In this document: one piece after another, positions 39,976 to 48,682 of the stretch
Layout of the letters: each line of letters starts with the position of its first letter
How positions within the stretch are numbered: the stretch's first letter is position 1
Source of the DNA: UBA7662 sp943369355
GTDB taxonomy: Bacteria; Bacteroidota; Bacteroidia; UBA7662
Reading direction: 5' to 3'
DNA: 64,000 nucleotides
NCBI GenBank assembly: GCA_943369355.1
Contig: CALRMX020000003.1
Span: 186,001 to 250,000 of the forward strand
Notes under the pieces: model-generated
What the model saw: only the letters and a program-made list of their open reading frames with translations
What the model was told of the DNA's origin: nothing
Database searches by the model: none
Program-made: the position numbers and the translations under genes

Positions 39976-40594
39976 ATACGTCGACCAGGATTTTTACGCC
40001 AAAAATGAGCAATACCGAGCCCGACAGGCGGTTGAGCCACAAAATCACCGTACGGGTCACATAACGCCGTAGCTTTTTGGCACCGTAGGCTTTGATGAGG
40101 TCGGTAACCAGCACGGTGCCGAGTGTGCCCACAAAAAACAGTAATCGATCGAAGCGGGTGAAGTCGGGTATGGCCGATACCAGCGAAGAAACCCCTAGCC
40201 AGTAGATGATCACAAAGGGATTGAGGAAGTTGAGGGCAAATCCTTTGAGCAGGCTTCCCCCCTTGAGACGGAAGTTCTTTTCGATGGGGATATCGGGCGA
40301 ATGTGCCTTCACCTTTTTGTTGACGATGAGAAAAATCCCGTAGCCGATCATGAATGCGCCCCCAAAGATGCCGATCCAGCGCAAGGTGGCGGGCTCGGAG
40401 ATGAACTGCAGCAGTCCGAAGTAGCTGATGAGCACACAAACCGCATCGCTGAGCACCACGCCCACGGCCATGTAGGCCCCGGCGGTAAAGCCTTTGGTGA
40501 TGCTGGTTTGGATGAGCGCAAAAAACACCGGCCCTAGCAGCACGGCCAGCACCAGGCCGAAGCCTATCCCCTGCACTACCGGTAGCTCAAGCAC
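39944..40594 (-). CDS. LysE/RhtB family amino-acid exporter
   Basis: The protein has 216 residues and about six membrane segments. The N-terminal G-F-G-L-V-L-A-V-L-L-G-P-V-F-F-A-L-I-Q-T-S is the family signature; G-F-A-L-N-F-L-N-P-F-V-I-I-Y-W is also conserved. These proteins export amino acids or small metabolites across the inner membrane. The start is GTG at 40594, overlapping the GH3-like stop by 8 bp, so the two genes are coupled. Confidence 0.88.
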   Translation of the reverse strand: MLELPVVQGIGFGLVLAVLLGPVFFALIQTSITKGFTAGAYMAVGVVLSDAVCVLISYFGLLQFISEPATLRWIGIFGGAFMIGYGIFLIVNKKVKAHSPDIPIEKNFRLKGGSLLKGFALNFLNPFVIIYWLGVSSLVSAIPDFTRFDRLLFFVGTLGTVLVTDLIKAYGAKKLRRYVTRTVILWLNRLSGSVLLIFGVKILVDVFILKKSFLLN

Positions 40595-42128
40595 GCGGCT
40601 CCCGGGTTTGAAGGTAATTTTTCCAATCGTCGGCCACGGCGCCCTTGAGCACCCGCGGAAACTTATGCTGCCCGCCGAGTTTGCCCTTCTGCGCCATCCA
40701 GTCGAGGAACACCGAGGTCGGCATCAGCGCTACGATGACTTCTTTGAGGGCATGGCGGCGTTCTACGGCATAGTCGTCGTTGAGCTCGCAGATGGTTTTG
40801 TCGAGTATGGCGCGCACCTCTGCCGGATCGGCGGGGGTATCGCAGCCGATGTACCAATGGTGCGCGAAGAGCGACTCGTAGGGTTCCCCCACGAGGGTAA
40901 ACTCTCTGATTTCGAGATTGAGCTGCTCGGCCACGGTGGCCACGGCCTTGTTCATGTTCTCGACCGACATATGCTCGCCACAGAGGCTGATGTAGTGTTT
41001 GGTGCGGCCGGTGATGCGTATTTCCATATGCTCCACCGAGGTAAAGCGTATGGTATCGCCGATGAGGTAACGCCAGGCCCCCGAAACGGTGCTCAGCAGC
41101 AGGGCATATTCCTCGTTGTCTTTCACCTGCGCGATGTTGAGCACCTCGGCGGTGGGGCGTATCACGCCATCTTCGTCGAAGTTATCGCCGTTGAAGGGCA
41201 CAAACTCGAAGTAGATGCCGTTGTTGAGGATGAGCCGCATGCCGGTGCGCTGGTCGTGCGGGCGGGCATCGTAGGCGATGAAGCCTTCGGAGGCGAGGTA
41301 GGTCTCGAAGTAGATGAGCGGATGGGCCAGCAGCTTTTCGAAGCTCTTTTTGTAGGGCTCGAAGGCCACACCTCCGGTGGCGTACACCTTGAGGTTGGGC
41401 CACATATCGTGTATGGTGTTGAGCTTGTAGTGGGCGATGATGCGTTCCATCATGATCTGCAGCCAGGCAGGCACGCCGGCAATCACCCAGATGTCCCACT
41501 CGGGGGCATGACTCACGATGTCGTTGATTTTGGCATCCCAGTCTTTGTGGCGCGAGATTTTTTTGCCGGGTTTGTAAAAACGCTCGAACCAAAAAGGAAT
41601 CTTGCCCGTATTGATGCCGCTGAGATCGCCATAATAGTAGCGCCCGCTGAAGTTGAGGTGGGTACTCCCGCCCAGCATGAGCATGCCCTTTTCGTAATAG
41701 TCGCTCGGGAAATTGTACTGGGCCAGCGTATAAATCTGCTTCATGCTCGACGAGCGCATGGCCTTGATCATGTCTTGCGTAACGGGTATGAACTTAGAAG
41801 CAGCATCGCTGGTGCCGGAGCTCAGCGCAAAGTACTTCACTTCGCCAGGCCAGGCCACGTCGGCTACACCTTCTTTACAGCGGTGCCACCAGCGCTCGTA
41901 GATGCTGTTGTAGTCGTATACATCCACCCTCCGGGCGAATTCTCCGAACACATCGGCATGTTTGAGCATGGAACCAAAGCCGTAGTAACGCCCGATTTCG
42001 GTGTCTTTTGCTTTGTTGAGCAACTTGCGCAGCACAATTTCCTGCTGCTTCACCGGAGCGAACGCTTTGACAGAGAGCTTGATGCGAAGTTGCAAGCCTC
42101 TCTTAAACAAAGATCCTAATACTACCAT
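40587..42128 (-). CDS. GH3 family acyl-adenylate-forming (auxin-responsive-like) protein
   Basis: The protein has 513 residues. GH3 motifs are present: F-A-L-S-S-G-T-S-D-A-A-S-K-F-I-P-V-T near residue 105 (P-loop of acyl-adenylases), Y-A-T-G-G-V-A-F, Y-x-A-S-E-G-F-I-A, and the C-terminal G-G-Q-H-K-F-P-R. In plants GH3 enzymes conjugate amino acids to hormones; bacterial substrates are unknown. The start at 42128 is used because the upstream in-frame codons (to 42275) lack family similarity. It is coupled with the LysE exporter, so one may make and the other export an amino-acid conjugate (inference). Confidence 0.88.
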   Translation of the reverse strand: MVVLGSLFKRGLQLRIKLSVKAFAPVKQQEIVLRKLLNKAKDTEIGRYYGFGSMLKHADVFGEFARRVDVYDYNSIYERWWHRCKEGVADVAWPGEVKYFALSSGTSDAASKFIPVTQDMIKAMRSSSMKQIYTLAQYNFPSDYYEKGMLMLGGSTHLNFSGRYYYGDLSGINTGKIPFWFERFYKPGKKISRHKDWDAKINDIVSHAPEWDIWVIAGVPAWLQIMMERIIAHYKLNTIHDMWPNLKVYATGGVAFEPYKKSFEKLLAHPLIYFETYLASEGFIAYDARPHDQRTGMRLILNNGIYFEFVPFNGDNFDEDGVIRPTAEVLNIAQVKDNEEYALLLSTVSGAWRYLIGDTIRFTSVEHMEIRITGRTKHYISLCGEHMSVENMNKAVATVAEQLNLEIREFTLVGEPYESLFAHHWYIGCDTPADPAEVRAILDKTICELNDDYAVERRHALKEVIVALMPTSVFLDWMAQKGKLGGQHKFPRVLKGAVADDWKNYLQTREPRA

Positions 42129-42240
42129 GATGTTGGGTTTCGAGCGCCAAAATAACCATAAAGCAGGTGAATATGGAACAAAGGCCGTATTTTCGAGTTG
42201 AAATCGGCAGCCTTTGTCGTTTCTTAACAAGAATAAGCCT

Positions 42241-43101
42241 ATGAAAGGGATCATACTCGCCGGCGGTTCCGGCACACGCCTTCACCCGCTCACCCTGGCC
42301 ATGAGCAAACAGCTCATGCCGGTGTACGACAAACCCATGATTTATTACCCCCTATCGGTACTGCTCATGGCCGGTATGCGCGATATCCTCATCATCTCTA
42401 CCCCACACGACCTGCCCAATTTCGAGAAACTCCTCGGCGACGGCAGCCAAATAGGTTGCAACTTCAGCTACCAAGTGCAGGAGGTGCCCAACGGACTGGC
42501 GCAGGCCTTTGTTTTGGGTGAGCAGTTCATCGGCAACGACAAAGCCGCCCTCGTGCTTGGCGACAATATCTTTTACGGCTCGGGCATGGGCCGCCTCATG
42601 CAAGCCAACAACGATCCCGATGGTGCCGTGGTGTTTGCCTACCACGTTTCCGATCCCGAACGTTATGGGGTGGTTGAATTCGACGAGAACATGCACGCCA
42701 TCAGCATCGAAGAAAAACCCGCCAAACCCAAGTCGAACTACGCCGTTCCGGGCCTGTACTTCTACGACAACGAGGTAGTACAAATCGCCAAAAACCTCCA
42801 GCCGAGCCCACGCGGAGAATACGAAATTACCGACGTGAACAAACACTACCTCGCTGCCGGCAAATTGAAGGTGGGCGTGCTCGACCGCGGCACCGCCTGG
42901 CTCGACACCGGCACCTTCGCCAGCCTCATGCAAGCCGGCCAGTTTGTGCAGGTGATTGAAGAACGCCAAGGCCTCAAAATTGGCTGCATCGAAGAAATTG
43001 CCTACACCATGGGCTTCATCGACGCGGCGCAGCTCGAAAAAGTCGCACAGCCGCTTACCAAAAGTGGCTACGGACAATACCTTCTCAACCTGCTGAAATG
43101 A
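42241..43101 (+). CDS. rfbA: Glucose-1-phosphate thymidylyltransferase
   Basis: The protein has 286 residues, the normal RmlA length. The nucleotide-binding G-G-S-G-T-R-L-H-P-L-T lies at residues 8-18, followed by S-K-Q-L-M-P-V-Y-D-K-P-M-I-Y-Y-P-L-S; later F-I-G-N-D, G-D-N-I-F-Y-G, E-K-P and W-L-D-T-G-T occur. It makes dTDP-glucose from dTTP and glucose-1-phosphate, the first step to dTDP-rhamnose. The start at 42241 begins the family's M-K-G-I-I-L-A-G-G. Overlap with galE (ATGA) indicates coupling. The rest of the rml set is not in the window. Confidence 0.96.
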   Translation: MKGIILAGGSGTRLHPLTLAMSKQLMPVYDKPMIYYPLSVLLMAGMRDILIISTPHDLPNFEKLLGDGSQIGCNFSYQVQEVPNGLAQAFVLGEQFIGNDKAALVLGDNIFYGSGMGRLMQANNDPDGAVVFAYHVSDPERYGVVEFDENMHAISIEEKPAKPKSNYAVPGLYFYDNEVVQIAKNLQPSPRGEYEITDVNKHYLAAGKLKVGVLDRGTAWLDTGTFASLMQAGQFVQVIEERQGLKIGCIEEIAYTMGFIDAAQLEKVAQPLTKSGYGQYLLNLLK

Positions 43102-44123
43102 GCAAAATATTGGTCACCGGCGGCTGCGGCTACATCGGCGGACATACCATCGTAGAATTGGTGGCGGCCGGCTACGAGGTGGTGAGCATCGACGATAACT
43201 CCCGCTCCTACCCGTGGTTTATCGAAAGAGTGGGCCAACTCTGCGGCAAGCCCATCGTCAATCATGTGGTGAACCTCTGCGACGAACAGGCGCTGCGGGC
43301 GGTATTTGCACAACACCCCGACCTGAGTGGCATCATTCATTTTGCCGCCTACAAATCGGTGGGCGAATCGTCGCGCGAGCCCCTGCTTTATTTCGAGAAC
43401 AACCTGCTAGGACAAATCAACCTGCTGAAATGTGTGCGCGACTTCCGCATCCCGCACTTTGTGTTCAGCTCGAGCTGCACCGTGTACGGCAATCCCGAGC
43501 AGCTGCCTGTAACCGAAGACAGTCCGCTGCAAGAGCCCGAATCGCCCTACGGCCGCACCAAGGTGGTGGGCGAGGCCTTTTTGCGCGATTTTGTGAAAAC
43601 GGTCGACACCCGCGTAATTGCCCTGCGCTACTTTAACCCTGTGGGTGCTCACCCCAGCAACCTCATTGGCGAGTACATCATTGGGGTACCGAGTTATTTA
43701 TTGCCCTACATCACCCAAACCGCCATCGGCAAACGCGAAGAGCTGGTGGTTTTTGGCAACGACTACCCCACCCGCGACGGCAGCTGCATCCGTGATTTTA
43801 TTCATGTGTGTGATGTGGCCCGTGCCCATGTAAACGCCATACAATACCTCGAAGCCGGAAAAAGCCAACAAAATTTTGAGGTGTTTAATCTCGGCAGTGG
43901 CATCGGCCAGAGTGTGCGCGAAATGATCGACTCGTTCGAGAAGGTCACCGGTCAACGATTGCGCTGGCGTTTTGGTCCCCGCCGCCCCGGCGATGTGGTG
44001 GCCGTATATGCCGACAACACCAAGGCCCGCAAGGTGCTGGGCTGGGAACCCCGGTATTCGCTCGACGACATGATGCGCACCGCCTGGGCCTGGGAAAAGT
44101 TGATGGCCGAAGAAGGACTTTGA
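43098..44123 (+). CDS. galE: UDP-glucose 4-epimerase
   Basis: The protein has 341 residues. NAD-binding T-G-G-C-G-Y-I-G-G is at residues 7-15, active-site S-S-S-C-T-V-Y-G near 124-131, catalytic Y151-x-x-x-K155 in S-P-Y-G-R-T-K, and Y-F-N-P-V-G-A near 175. D-G-S-C-I-R-D-F-I-H-V marks the substrate domain. It interconverts UDP-glucose and UDP-galactose for surface glycans. It is coupled to rfbA. A weak hairpin with T-run (44164-44190) follows. Confidence 0.93.
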   Translation: MSKILVTGGCGYIGGHTIVELVAAGYEVVSIDDNSRSYPWFIERVGQLCGKPIVNHVVNLCDEQALRAVFAQHPDLSGIIHFAAYKSVGESSREPLLYFENNLLGQINLLKCVRDFRIPHFVFSSSCTVYGNPEQLPVTEDSPLQEPESPYGRTKVVGEAFLRDFVKTVDTRVIALRYFNPVGAHPSNLIGEYIIGVPSYLLPYITQTAIGKREELVVFGNDYPTRDGSCIRDFIHVCDVARAHVNAIQYLEAGKSQQNFEVFNLGSGIGQSVREMIDSFEKVTGQRLRWRFGPRRPGDVVAVYADNTKARKVLGWEPRYSLDDMMRTAWAWEKLMAEEGL

Positions 44124-44278
44124 GCCATTGGTTTTCGCTACATCCCTGCTAGCTTGACTTCGAGGATGGAAATTTCGCTTCCTTTTTTGTCATCTATTTT
44201 CCTTTTCCGCAGCCTTGGCATAGCAGCACGCGCATTTAGTGCTTAACTTTATCGTTTCCGATAACCCGAAAAACAATC

Positions 44279-45547
44279 ATGCGCGACACCCTAATTTTTG
44301 ACCTCATCGAACAAGAACGCCTCCGCCAAGAACATGGGCTGGAGCTCATCGCCTCCGAAAACTTTGTGAGCCGTCAGGTGATGGAAGCAGCAGGTTCGGT
44401 GCTTACCAATAAATACGCCGAAGGACTGCCCGGCAAACGGTATTACGGAGGTTGCGAAGTGGTAGACCAAGTGGAGCAAATCGCCATCGACCGTGCCAAG
44501 GCCCTCTTCGGTGCAGCCTGGGCCAATGTGCAACCCCATTCGGGCGCACAGGCCAATGCCGCTGTGATGCTGGCCGTATTGCAACCCGGCGACGCCATAC
44601 TTGGCTTCGACCTCAGTCATGGCGGTCACCTGACCCACGGCTCGCCAGTGAACTTCAGTGGCAAATTATACCGCCCGCATTTTTACGGTGTAGAGCAAGA
44701 AACAGGTCTCATCGATTGGGACAAAGTAGAACGCAAAGCCCTCGAGGTGAAGCCAAAGTTGCTCATCTGTGGTGCGTCGGCCTATTCCCGCGACTGGGAT
44801 TATGCCCGTCTCCGCAAAATTGCCGATGCCGTTGGTGCGCTGTTGCTCGCCGATATCTCACACCCATCGGGTTTGATTGCCACGGGCTACCTCAACAACC
44901 CGATTCCACATTGCCACATTGTGACCACTACTACCCACAAAACGCTACGGGGTACACGGGGTGGTTTGATCATGATGGGGCAAGACTTCCCGAATCCGTG
45001 GGGACATACCACACCCAAAGGCGAAGTAAAAATGATGTCGGCCCTGCTCGACGCCGCCGTTTTCCCCGGCACACAGGGTGGTCCGCTCGAACACATCATC
45101 GCAGCCAAAGCCGTGGCCTTCGGAGAAGCGCTGAGCCCCGAGTACAAAGCCTACTGTGGGCAGGTGATCCGCAATGCTCAAGCCATGGCCAAAGCCTTTG
45201 TGAGCCGCGGCTACCACATCATTTCGGGAGGTACCGACAACCACCTCATGCTCATCGATCTGCGTTCGAAGCAGGTTACTGGTAAACAAGCCGAAAATGC
45301 TTTGGTCAAGGCCGATATAACAGTGAACAAAAACATGGTGCCATTCGACGATAAATCGCCTTTCGTCACCAGCGGCATACGCGTAGGTACCGCTGCCATC
45401 ACCACCCGCGGCCTCAAAGAAGCCGAAATGGAGCAGGTGGTCGCCTTGATCGATCGGGTGATACAAGCCCCCGACAACGAAGCCGAGTTAGCCGCAGTCA
45501 AGGCCGAAGTGAATGTGCTCATGGCACGCTTCCCGCTTTACGCCTAA
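44279..45547 (+). CDS. glyA: Serine hydroxymethyltransferase
   Basis: The protein has 422 residues. Family motifs: L-I-A-S-E-N-F-V-S near residue 24, N-K-Y-A-E-G-L-P-G-K-R-Y-Y-G-G, Q-P-H-S-G-A-Q-A-N, L-S-H-G-G-H-L-T-H-G, and the PLP-binding T-T-T-H-K-T-L-R-G with Lys near 221. It converts serine and tetrahydrofolate to glycine and methylene-THF. It is a single-gene unit with its own terminator. The 155-bp upstream gap has only an imperfect -7 box (TAACTTTA near 44244). Confidence 0.97.
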   Translation: MRDTLIFDLIEQERLRQEHGLELIASENFVSRQVMEAAGSVLTNKYAEGLPGKRYYGGCEVVDQVEQIAIDRAKALFGAAWANVQPHSGAQANAAVMLAVLQPGDAILGFDLSHGGHLTHGSPVNFSGKLYRPHFYGVEQETGLIDWDKVERKALEVKPKLLICGASAYSRDWDYARLRKIADAVGALLLADISHPSGLIATGYLNNPIPHCHIVTTTTHKTLRGTRGGLIMMGQDFPNPWGHTTPKGEVKMMSALLDAAVFPGTQGGPLEHIIAAKAVAFGEALSPEYKAYCGQVIRNAQAMAKAFVSRGYHIISGGTDNHLMLIDLRSKQVTGKQAENALVKADITVNKNMVPFDDKSPFVTSGIRVGTAAITTRGLKEAEMEQVVALIDRVIQAPDNEAELAAVKAEVNVLMARFPLYA

Positions 45548-45568
45548 CGCGAAATATTGCTACATCCG

Positions 45569-45598
45569 AAGCCGGCTCCACCAAGGGTCGGCTTTTTT
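45569..45598 (+). terminator. Terminator of glyA
   Basis: AAGCCG (45569-45574) pairs with CGGCTT (45589-45594) and is followed by T residues, 22 nt past the glyA stop. The rest of the gap to 45843 holds no gene that I can see. Confidence 0.7.
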
Positions 45599-45855
45599 CA
45601 TTTGTCACAACTGTCTGAAATTTTGTACAGGCATTAAACCTTTTACGGCGACCACCGTCTAAGCGTCTATTTTTTCGGAATCATGGCTTAATGGCCATTA
45701 AAACGAGCTTTTTCTGCGGCGCATTTCGCCGAGGGCGACAGCGATGCACACCCTTCGCGACAAAAAATACCCGTGAAACATGCTTGGCACGGTGCTAGTA
45801 AACAGGGAAGCACAAACCCACAACGACCCGGCACACGCCCAAAATGTTTACACCC

Positions 45856-46386
45856 ATGAAAACCATCTCGATTGCCCTGTTTTTAGTCCTCAGCAGTATG
45901 AGCCTAGTGGCCACCGCAGGCAACCATCCTTCGAACACCCAAACCGATACCGTCGAAATTTCGGCACCCAAGCAGCACAACTGGTTCAGCTTGCAGCGCC
46001 AATGGCAACATCTGGCTCATTTTGGTGAGCTGATCTGGCCCGCCAACTGGTTCAAAAGTCGCCCTTCGGCCAGCGACAGCTGCGTAGAAGAGCTGGTACT
46101 CGACGATGCACGTCAGGATGCCCTCCCGCAGTTCCGCAATACCTTAGGCTTAAAGCTTAAACAAGAAAAGGTAAACAGCAACCTCAGCCTGAGCTGGGAC
46201 CGTACCAAAAAACCCGAACAGTTGGCCATCTACCAAATCAGCGGCGAAAAGCTCATCGAGTTCAAACTAGCCTATGCAGGCCTCGGCGAAATGGAAGTAC
46301 CTGTTGACCGACTCAAGCCAGGCAAATACCTCATACGGATGCAAGCCGGTAGCGACGATGCTATCCTGGCCTTCACCAAAAAATAA
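45856..46386 (+). CDS. Secreted protein with T9SS-tail-like C-terminal fold
   Basis: The protein has 176 residues from ATG 45856 (ATG 45844 is four codons earlier and also possible). The signal peptide is MKTISIALFLVLSSMSLVATAG. The C-terminal ~65 residues (L-S-L-S-W-D..., L-A-I-Y-Q-I-S-G-E-K-L, L-K-P-G-K-Y-L-I-R-M-Q) have the strand order of a secretion-tail Ig fold, but the conserved N-P of T9SS type A tails is missing. Role unknown. It is monocistronic, followed by a strong terminator. Confidence 0.75.
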   Translation: MKTISIALFLVLSSMSLVATAGNHPSNTQTDTVEISAPKQHNWFSLQRQWQHLAHFGELIWPANWFKSRPSASDSCVEELVLDDARQDALPQFRNTLGLKLKQEKVNSNLSLSWDRTKKPEQLAIYQISGEKLIEFKLAYAGLGEMEVPVDRLKPGKYLIRMQAGSDDAILAFTKK

Positions 46387-46395
46387 ACCCTGAAC

Positions 46396-46422
46396 GGGGG
46401 CTCCCCAACGGCCCCCTTTTTT
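46396..46422 (+). terminator. Terminator after the secreted protein gene
   Basis: GGGGGC (46396-46401) pairs with GCCCCC (46411-46416), followed by six T residues. Confidence 0.85.
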
Positions 46423-46467
46423 ATGGAACAGCCATAGCCGGCCCGTCCGGTTATCTTGACACGGTTG

Positions 46468-46500
46468 AACCGTCTTGCCGGGAGGCAAGGCGGTTTTTTT
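46468..46500 (+). terminator. Second strong hairpin with T-run, ahead of the DUF3667 gene
   Basis: AACCGTCTTGCC (46468-46479) pairs with GGCAAGGCGGTT (46484-46495), one wobble pair, 4-nt loop, followed by T7. It lies 70 nt after the first terminator and 30 nt before the next start codon, so it could be a back-up terminator or an attenuator. Confidence 0.7.
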
Positions 46501-46529
46501 ATGTCTCGAAAAAGCTTATGTTCGTTGTC

Positions 46530-47357
46530 ATGGAAAACAAGTCGAGTACACATTGCCTGTCGTGTGGCACGCTGCTCAGCGGCAAGTACTGTTCGGCTTG
46601 TGGCGAAAAAACCCTCGAGCCCCACGAAAAAAGCGTACGGCATTTCCTGAGCCGCGTAATTGACGCGTTTACCTTTGCCGATCTTAAGGGATTAAATAGT
46701 TTCTGGCTGCTTTTGCGCCGCCCCGGTTTGTTGAGTGCCAGCTACAACCAAGGTATTCGCAAGCGGTATTACTTGCCCTTGAATTTGTTTTTGCTCACCA
46801 ACTTCATCTATTTCTTGCTGCCCATCTTCAACACCTTCAATACCGATTACCGCACCCAAAAGGAGATGCAGCTCTACAGCAAGTTCACCAACAACTGGCT
46901 CACCGAACAACAAGTAGCCTCGGGCATGTCGGAAGAAGCCTATGCAGCAGCCTACAATGCCAAATCAGAGAACCTCGCCAAACTACTCATGCTGGCTTTT
47001 GCCCTACTTTTTGCGTGTAGTCTATTTGTGATTTTTTATCGGAAAAACGGGTTTTTCACCGACTATGTGTCGCTATCGCTCGAGTTCAGCAGCTTTTTGG
47101 TGTTCTATTGCACCATTTTACTCCCATTGCCGGTGATGGTAGTACATCGGCTCACAGGCTTCAAAGCCGGCGACGACGAACTAAGTTTAACCATACTGCT
47201 TCTAAGCTTGGTTTGGATGTATTCCGCTGCCCAGCGTCACTTTGAGCTAAAGCCACTGATTGCCCTCGTTAAGGTTGCCTTAGGAACTGTGGCGATATTT
47301 TATACGCTGGTGCTGTACCGACTCCTGTTGCTATTTGCAACGGTAGTCAGCCTTTGA
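46530..47357 (+). CDS. DUF3667 family membrane protein
   Basis: The protein has 275 residues from ATG 46530 (ATG 46518 adds four). The N-terminal zinc ribbon has two Cys pairs, C-L-S-C-G-T-L-L and Y-C-S-A-C-G-E-K. H-F-L-S-R-V-I-D-A-F-T-F-A-D and L-L-R-R-P-G follow, then about five membrane segments in the C-terminal two thirds. DUF3667 is largely confined to Bacteroidetes and has no known function. It ends 3 bp from the convergent STAS gene. Confidence 0.88.
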   Translation: MENKSSTHCLSCGTLLSGKYCSACGEKTLEPHEKSVRHFLSRVIDAFTFADLKGLNSFWLLLRRPGLLSASYNQGIRKRYYLPLNLFLLTNFIYFLLPIFNTFNTDYRTQKEMQLYSKFTNNWLTEQQVASGMSEEAYAAAYNAKSENLAKLLMLAFALLFACSLFVIFYRKNGFFTDYVSLSLEFSSFLVFYCTILLPLPVMVVHRLTGFKAGDDELSLTILLLSLVWMYSAAQRHFELKPLIALVKVALGTVAIFYTLVLYRLLLLFATVVSL

Positions 47358-47359
47358 AC

Positions 47360-47695
47360 TCAAATCAGCGCTACGGCCTCACCCACCGAGCCGGTGCATT
47401 GCAGAATGCCACTCAGCTGCGAAATTTCAATCAACTTGAGGATAGAGGCATTGGCGTTGGCCAAGATAAACTGACCTTCGGAAGCGTTGCAGAGGCGGTT
47501 GCCTACCAAGATGGCGCTTAAGCCCGACGAATCGGCATATTTCACGGCTTCAAGGTCGAAAATGATGTTTCTCACCCCTTCCGAATTCAGGAAAACGAGC
47601 TCAGACTTTAGTTGAGGCGAAATCACTGAATCGAGTTTCTCCTCCTCGAGGCGTACCAGGGTATAATCTTCTTGTTTGTCGAGTAAAAGTTTCAT
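47360..47695 (-). CDS. STAS domain protein (anti-sigma factor antagonist type)
   Basis: The protein has 111 residues forming a single STAS domain: Y-T-L-V-R-L-E, L-x-S-E-L-V-F-L, the phosphorylatable-serine motif Y-A-D-S-S-G-L-S-A-I-L near residue 56, and L-x-K-L-I-E-I-S-Q-L. Such proteins act as partner-switch antagonists of anti-sigma kinases. No kinase or sigma factor gene is nearby. It is minus strand and shares the operon direction with purC (39-bp gap). Confidence 0.9.
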   Translation of the reverse strand: MKLLLDKQEDYTLVRLEEEKLDSVISPQLKSELVFLNSEGVRNIIFDLEAVKYADSSGLSAILVGNRLCNASEGQFILANANASILKLIEISQLSGILQCTGSVGEAVALI

Positions 47696-47734
47696 AGCGG
47701 GTTTTGTCCAAAATTACACATTCCTAAGCTGCTT

Positions 47735-48682
47735 TCAGCCCCGCAACGAAGCAAGTGCATTAACCACTGCATTTTCGATTTGCTTTTCGAGCGCATCGGC
47801 GGGGGCCTTTACAAATGCCTCGCCAGTTACATGCTCGTACAATTCAATGTAGCGGTTGCTGATTTCCTCCAGCCAAGCATCGTTCATGGCCGGAACCTGC
47901 TCGCCTTCGCGCCCTTGAAAGCCATTTTCGATGAGCCACTGGCGCACAAACTCCTTCGAAAGTTGCTTTTGCGGCTCTCCTTTGGCCTGACGTTCGGCAT
48001 AACCCTCGGCATAAAAGTAACGCGACGAGTCGGGCGTATGGATTTCGTCGATGAGGATAGGCTTGCCGTTGTGCAGGCCAAATTCGTATTTGGTATCGAC
48101 GAGGATGAGGCCTTTTTCGGCGGCCATCTCGGTGCCGCGGGCAAACAGCTTGTGGGTATAGGCTTCGAGTACCTGATAATGTTCTTCACTCACCAGCCCT
48201 TGTGCCAGGATTTCTTCGCGGCTGATGTCCATGTCGTGCCCCTCTTGCGCTTTGGTAGAGGGGGTGATGATGGGTTCGGGCAGGCGATCGTTTTCTTTGA
48301 GCCCGTCGGGCAGCGGCACTCCGCACAACATCCGTTTTCCGGCTTTATATTCGCGCCAGGCGTGTCCTGCGAGGTAACCGCGTATCACCATCTCCACGGG
48401 AAAGGCCTCGGCCTTCACCCCTATCGATACTTGCGGATGTGGGGTGCGTAGTAGCCAGTTGGGAACCAGGTCGGCCGTGGCACACAAAAAATGCGCGGCG
48501 GTTTGGTTCAGCACCTGTCCTTTGTAGGGGATGGGTCGTGGTAGAATCACGTCGAAGGCCGAAATGCGGTCGCTGGCCACCATCACGAGCCACTGTCCGT
48601 CGATGTCGTACACATCGCGCACCTTGCCGTGATACACCTGCGTTTGTCCCGGAAATTGAAAATCAGTTCGTGCCAGTGCCAT
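47735..48682 (-). CDS. purC: Phosphoribosylaminoimidazole-succinocarboxamide synthase
   Basis: The protein has 315 residues, the longer form of SAICAR synthetase. Y-H-G-K-V-R-D-V-Y is at residue 18, S-D-R-I-S-A-F-D near 37, the conserved E-M-V-I-R-G-Y-L-A-G near 95, L-V-D-T-K-Y-E-F-G and L-I-D-E-I-H-T-P-D-S-S-R near 210-220. It ligates aspartate to CAIR in purine synthesis. The start overlaps the phoH stop region by 20 bp. Confidence 0.97.
   Translation of the reverse strand: MALARTDFQFPGQTQVYHGKVRDVYDIDGQWLVMVASDRISAFDVILPRPIPYKGQVLNQTAAHFLCATADLVPNWLLRTPHPQVSIGVKAEAFPVEMVIRGYLAGHAWREYKAGKRMLCGVPLPDGLKENDRLPEPIITPSTKAQEGHDMDISREEILAQGLVSEEHYQVLEAYTHKLFARGTEMAAEKGLILVDTKYEFGLHNGKPILIDEIHTPDSSRYFYAEGYAERQAKGEPQKQLSKEFVRQWLIENGFQGREGEQVPAMNDAWLEEISNRYIELYEHVTGEAFVKAPADALEKQIENAVVNALASLRG

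Noticed and set aside
40494..42119. Long plus-strand reading frame (541 codons) opposite the GH3-like gene
   Set aside because: The minus-strand protein has clear family motifs; the plus-strand translation has none and reflects GC-rich codon bias.
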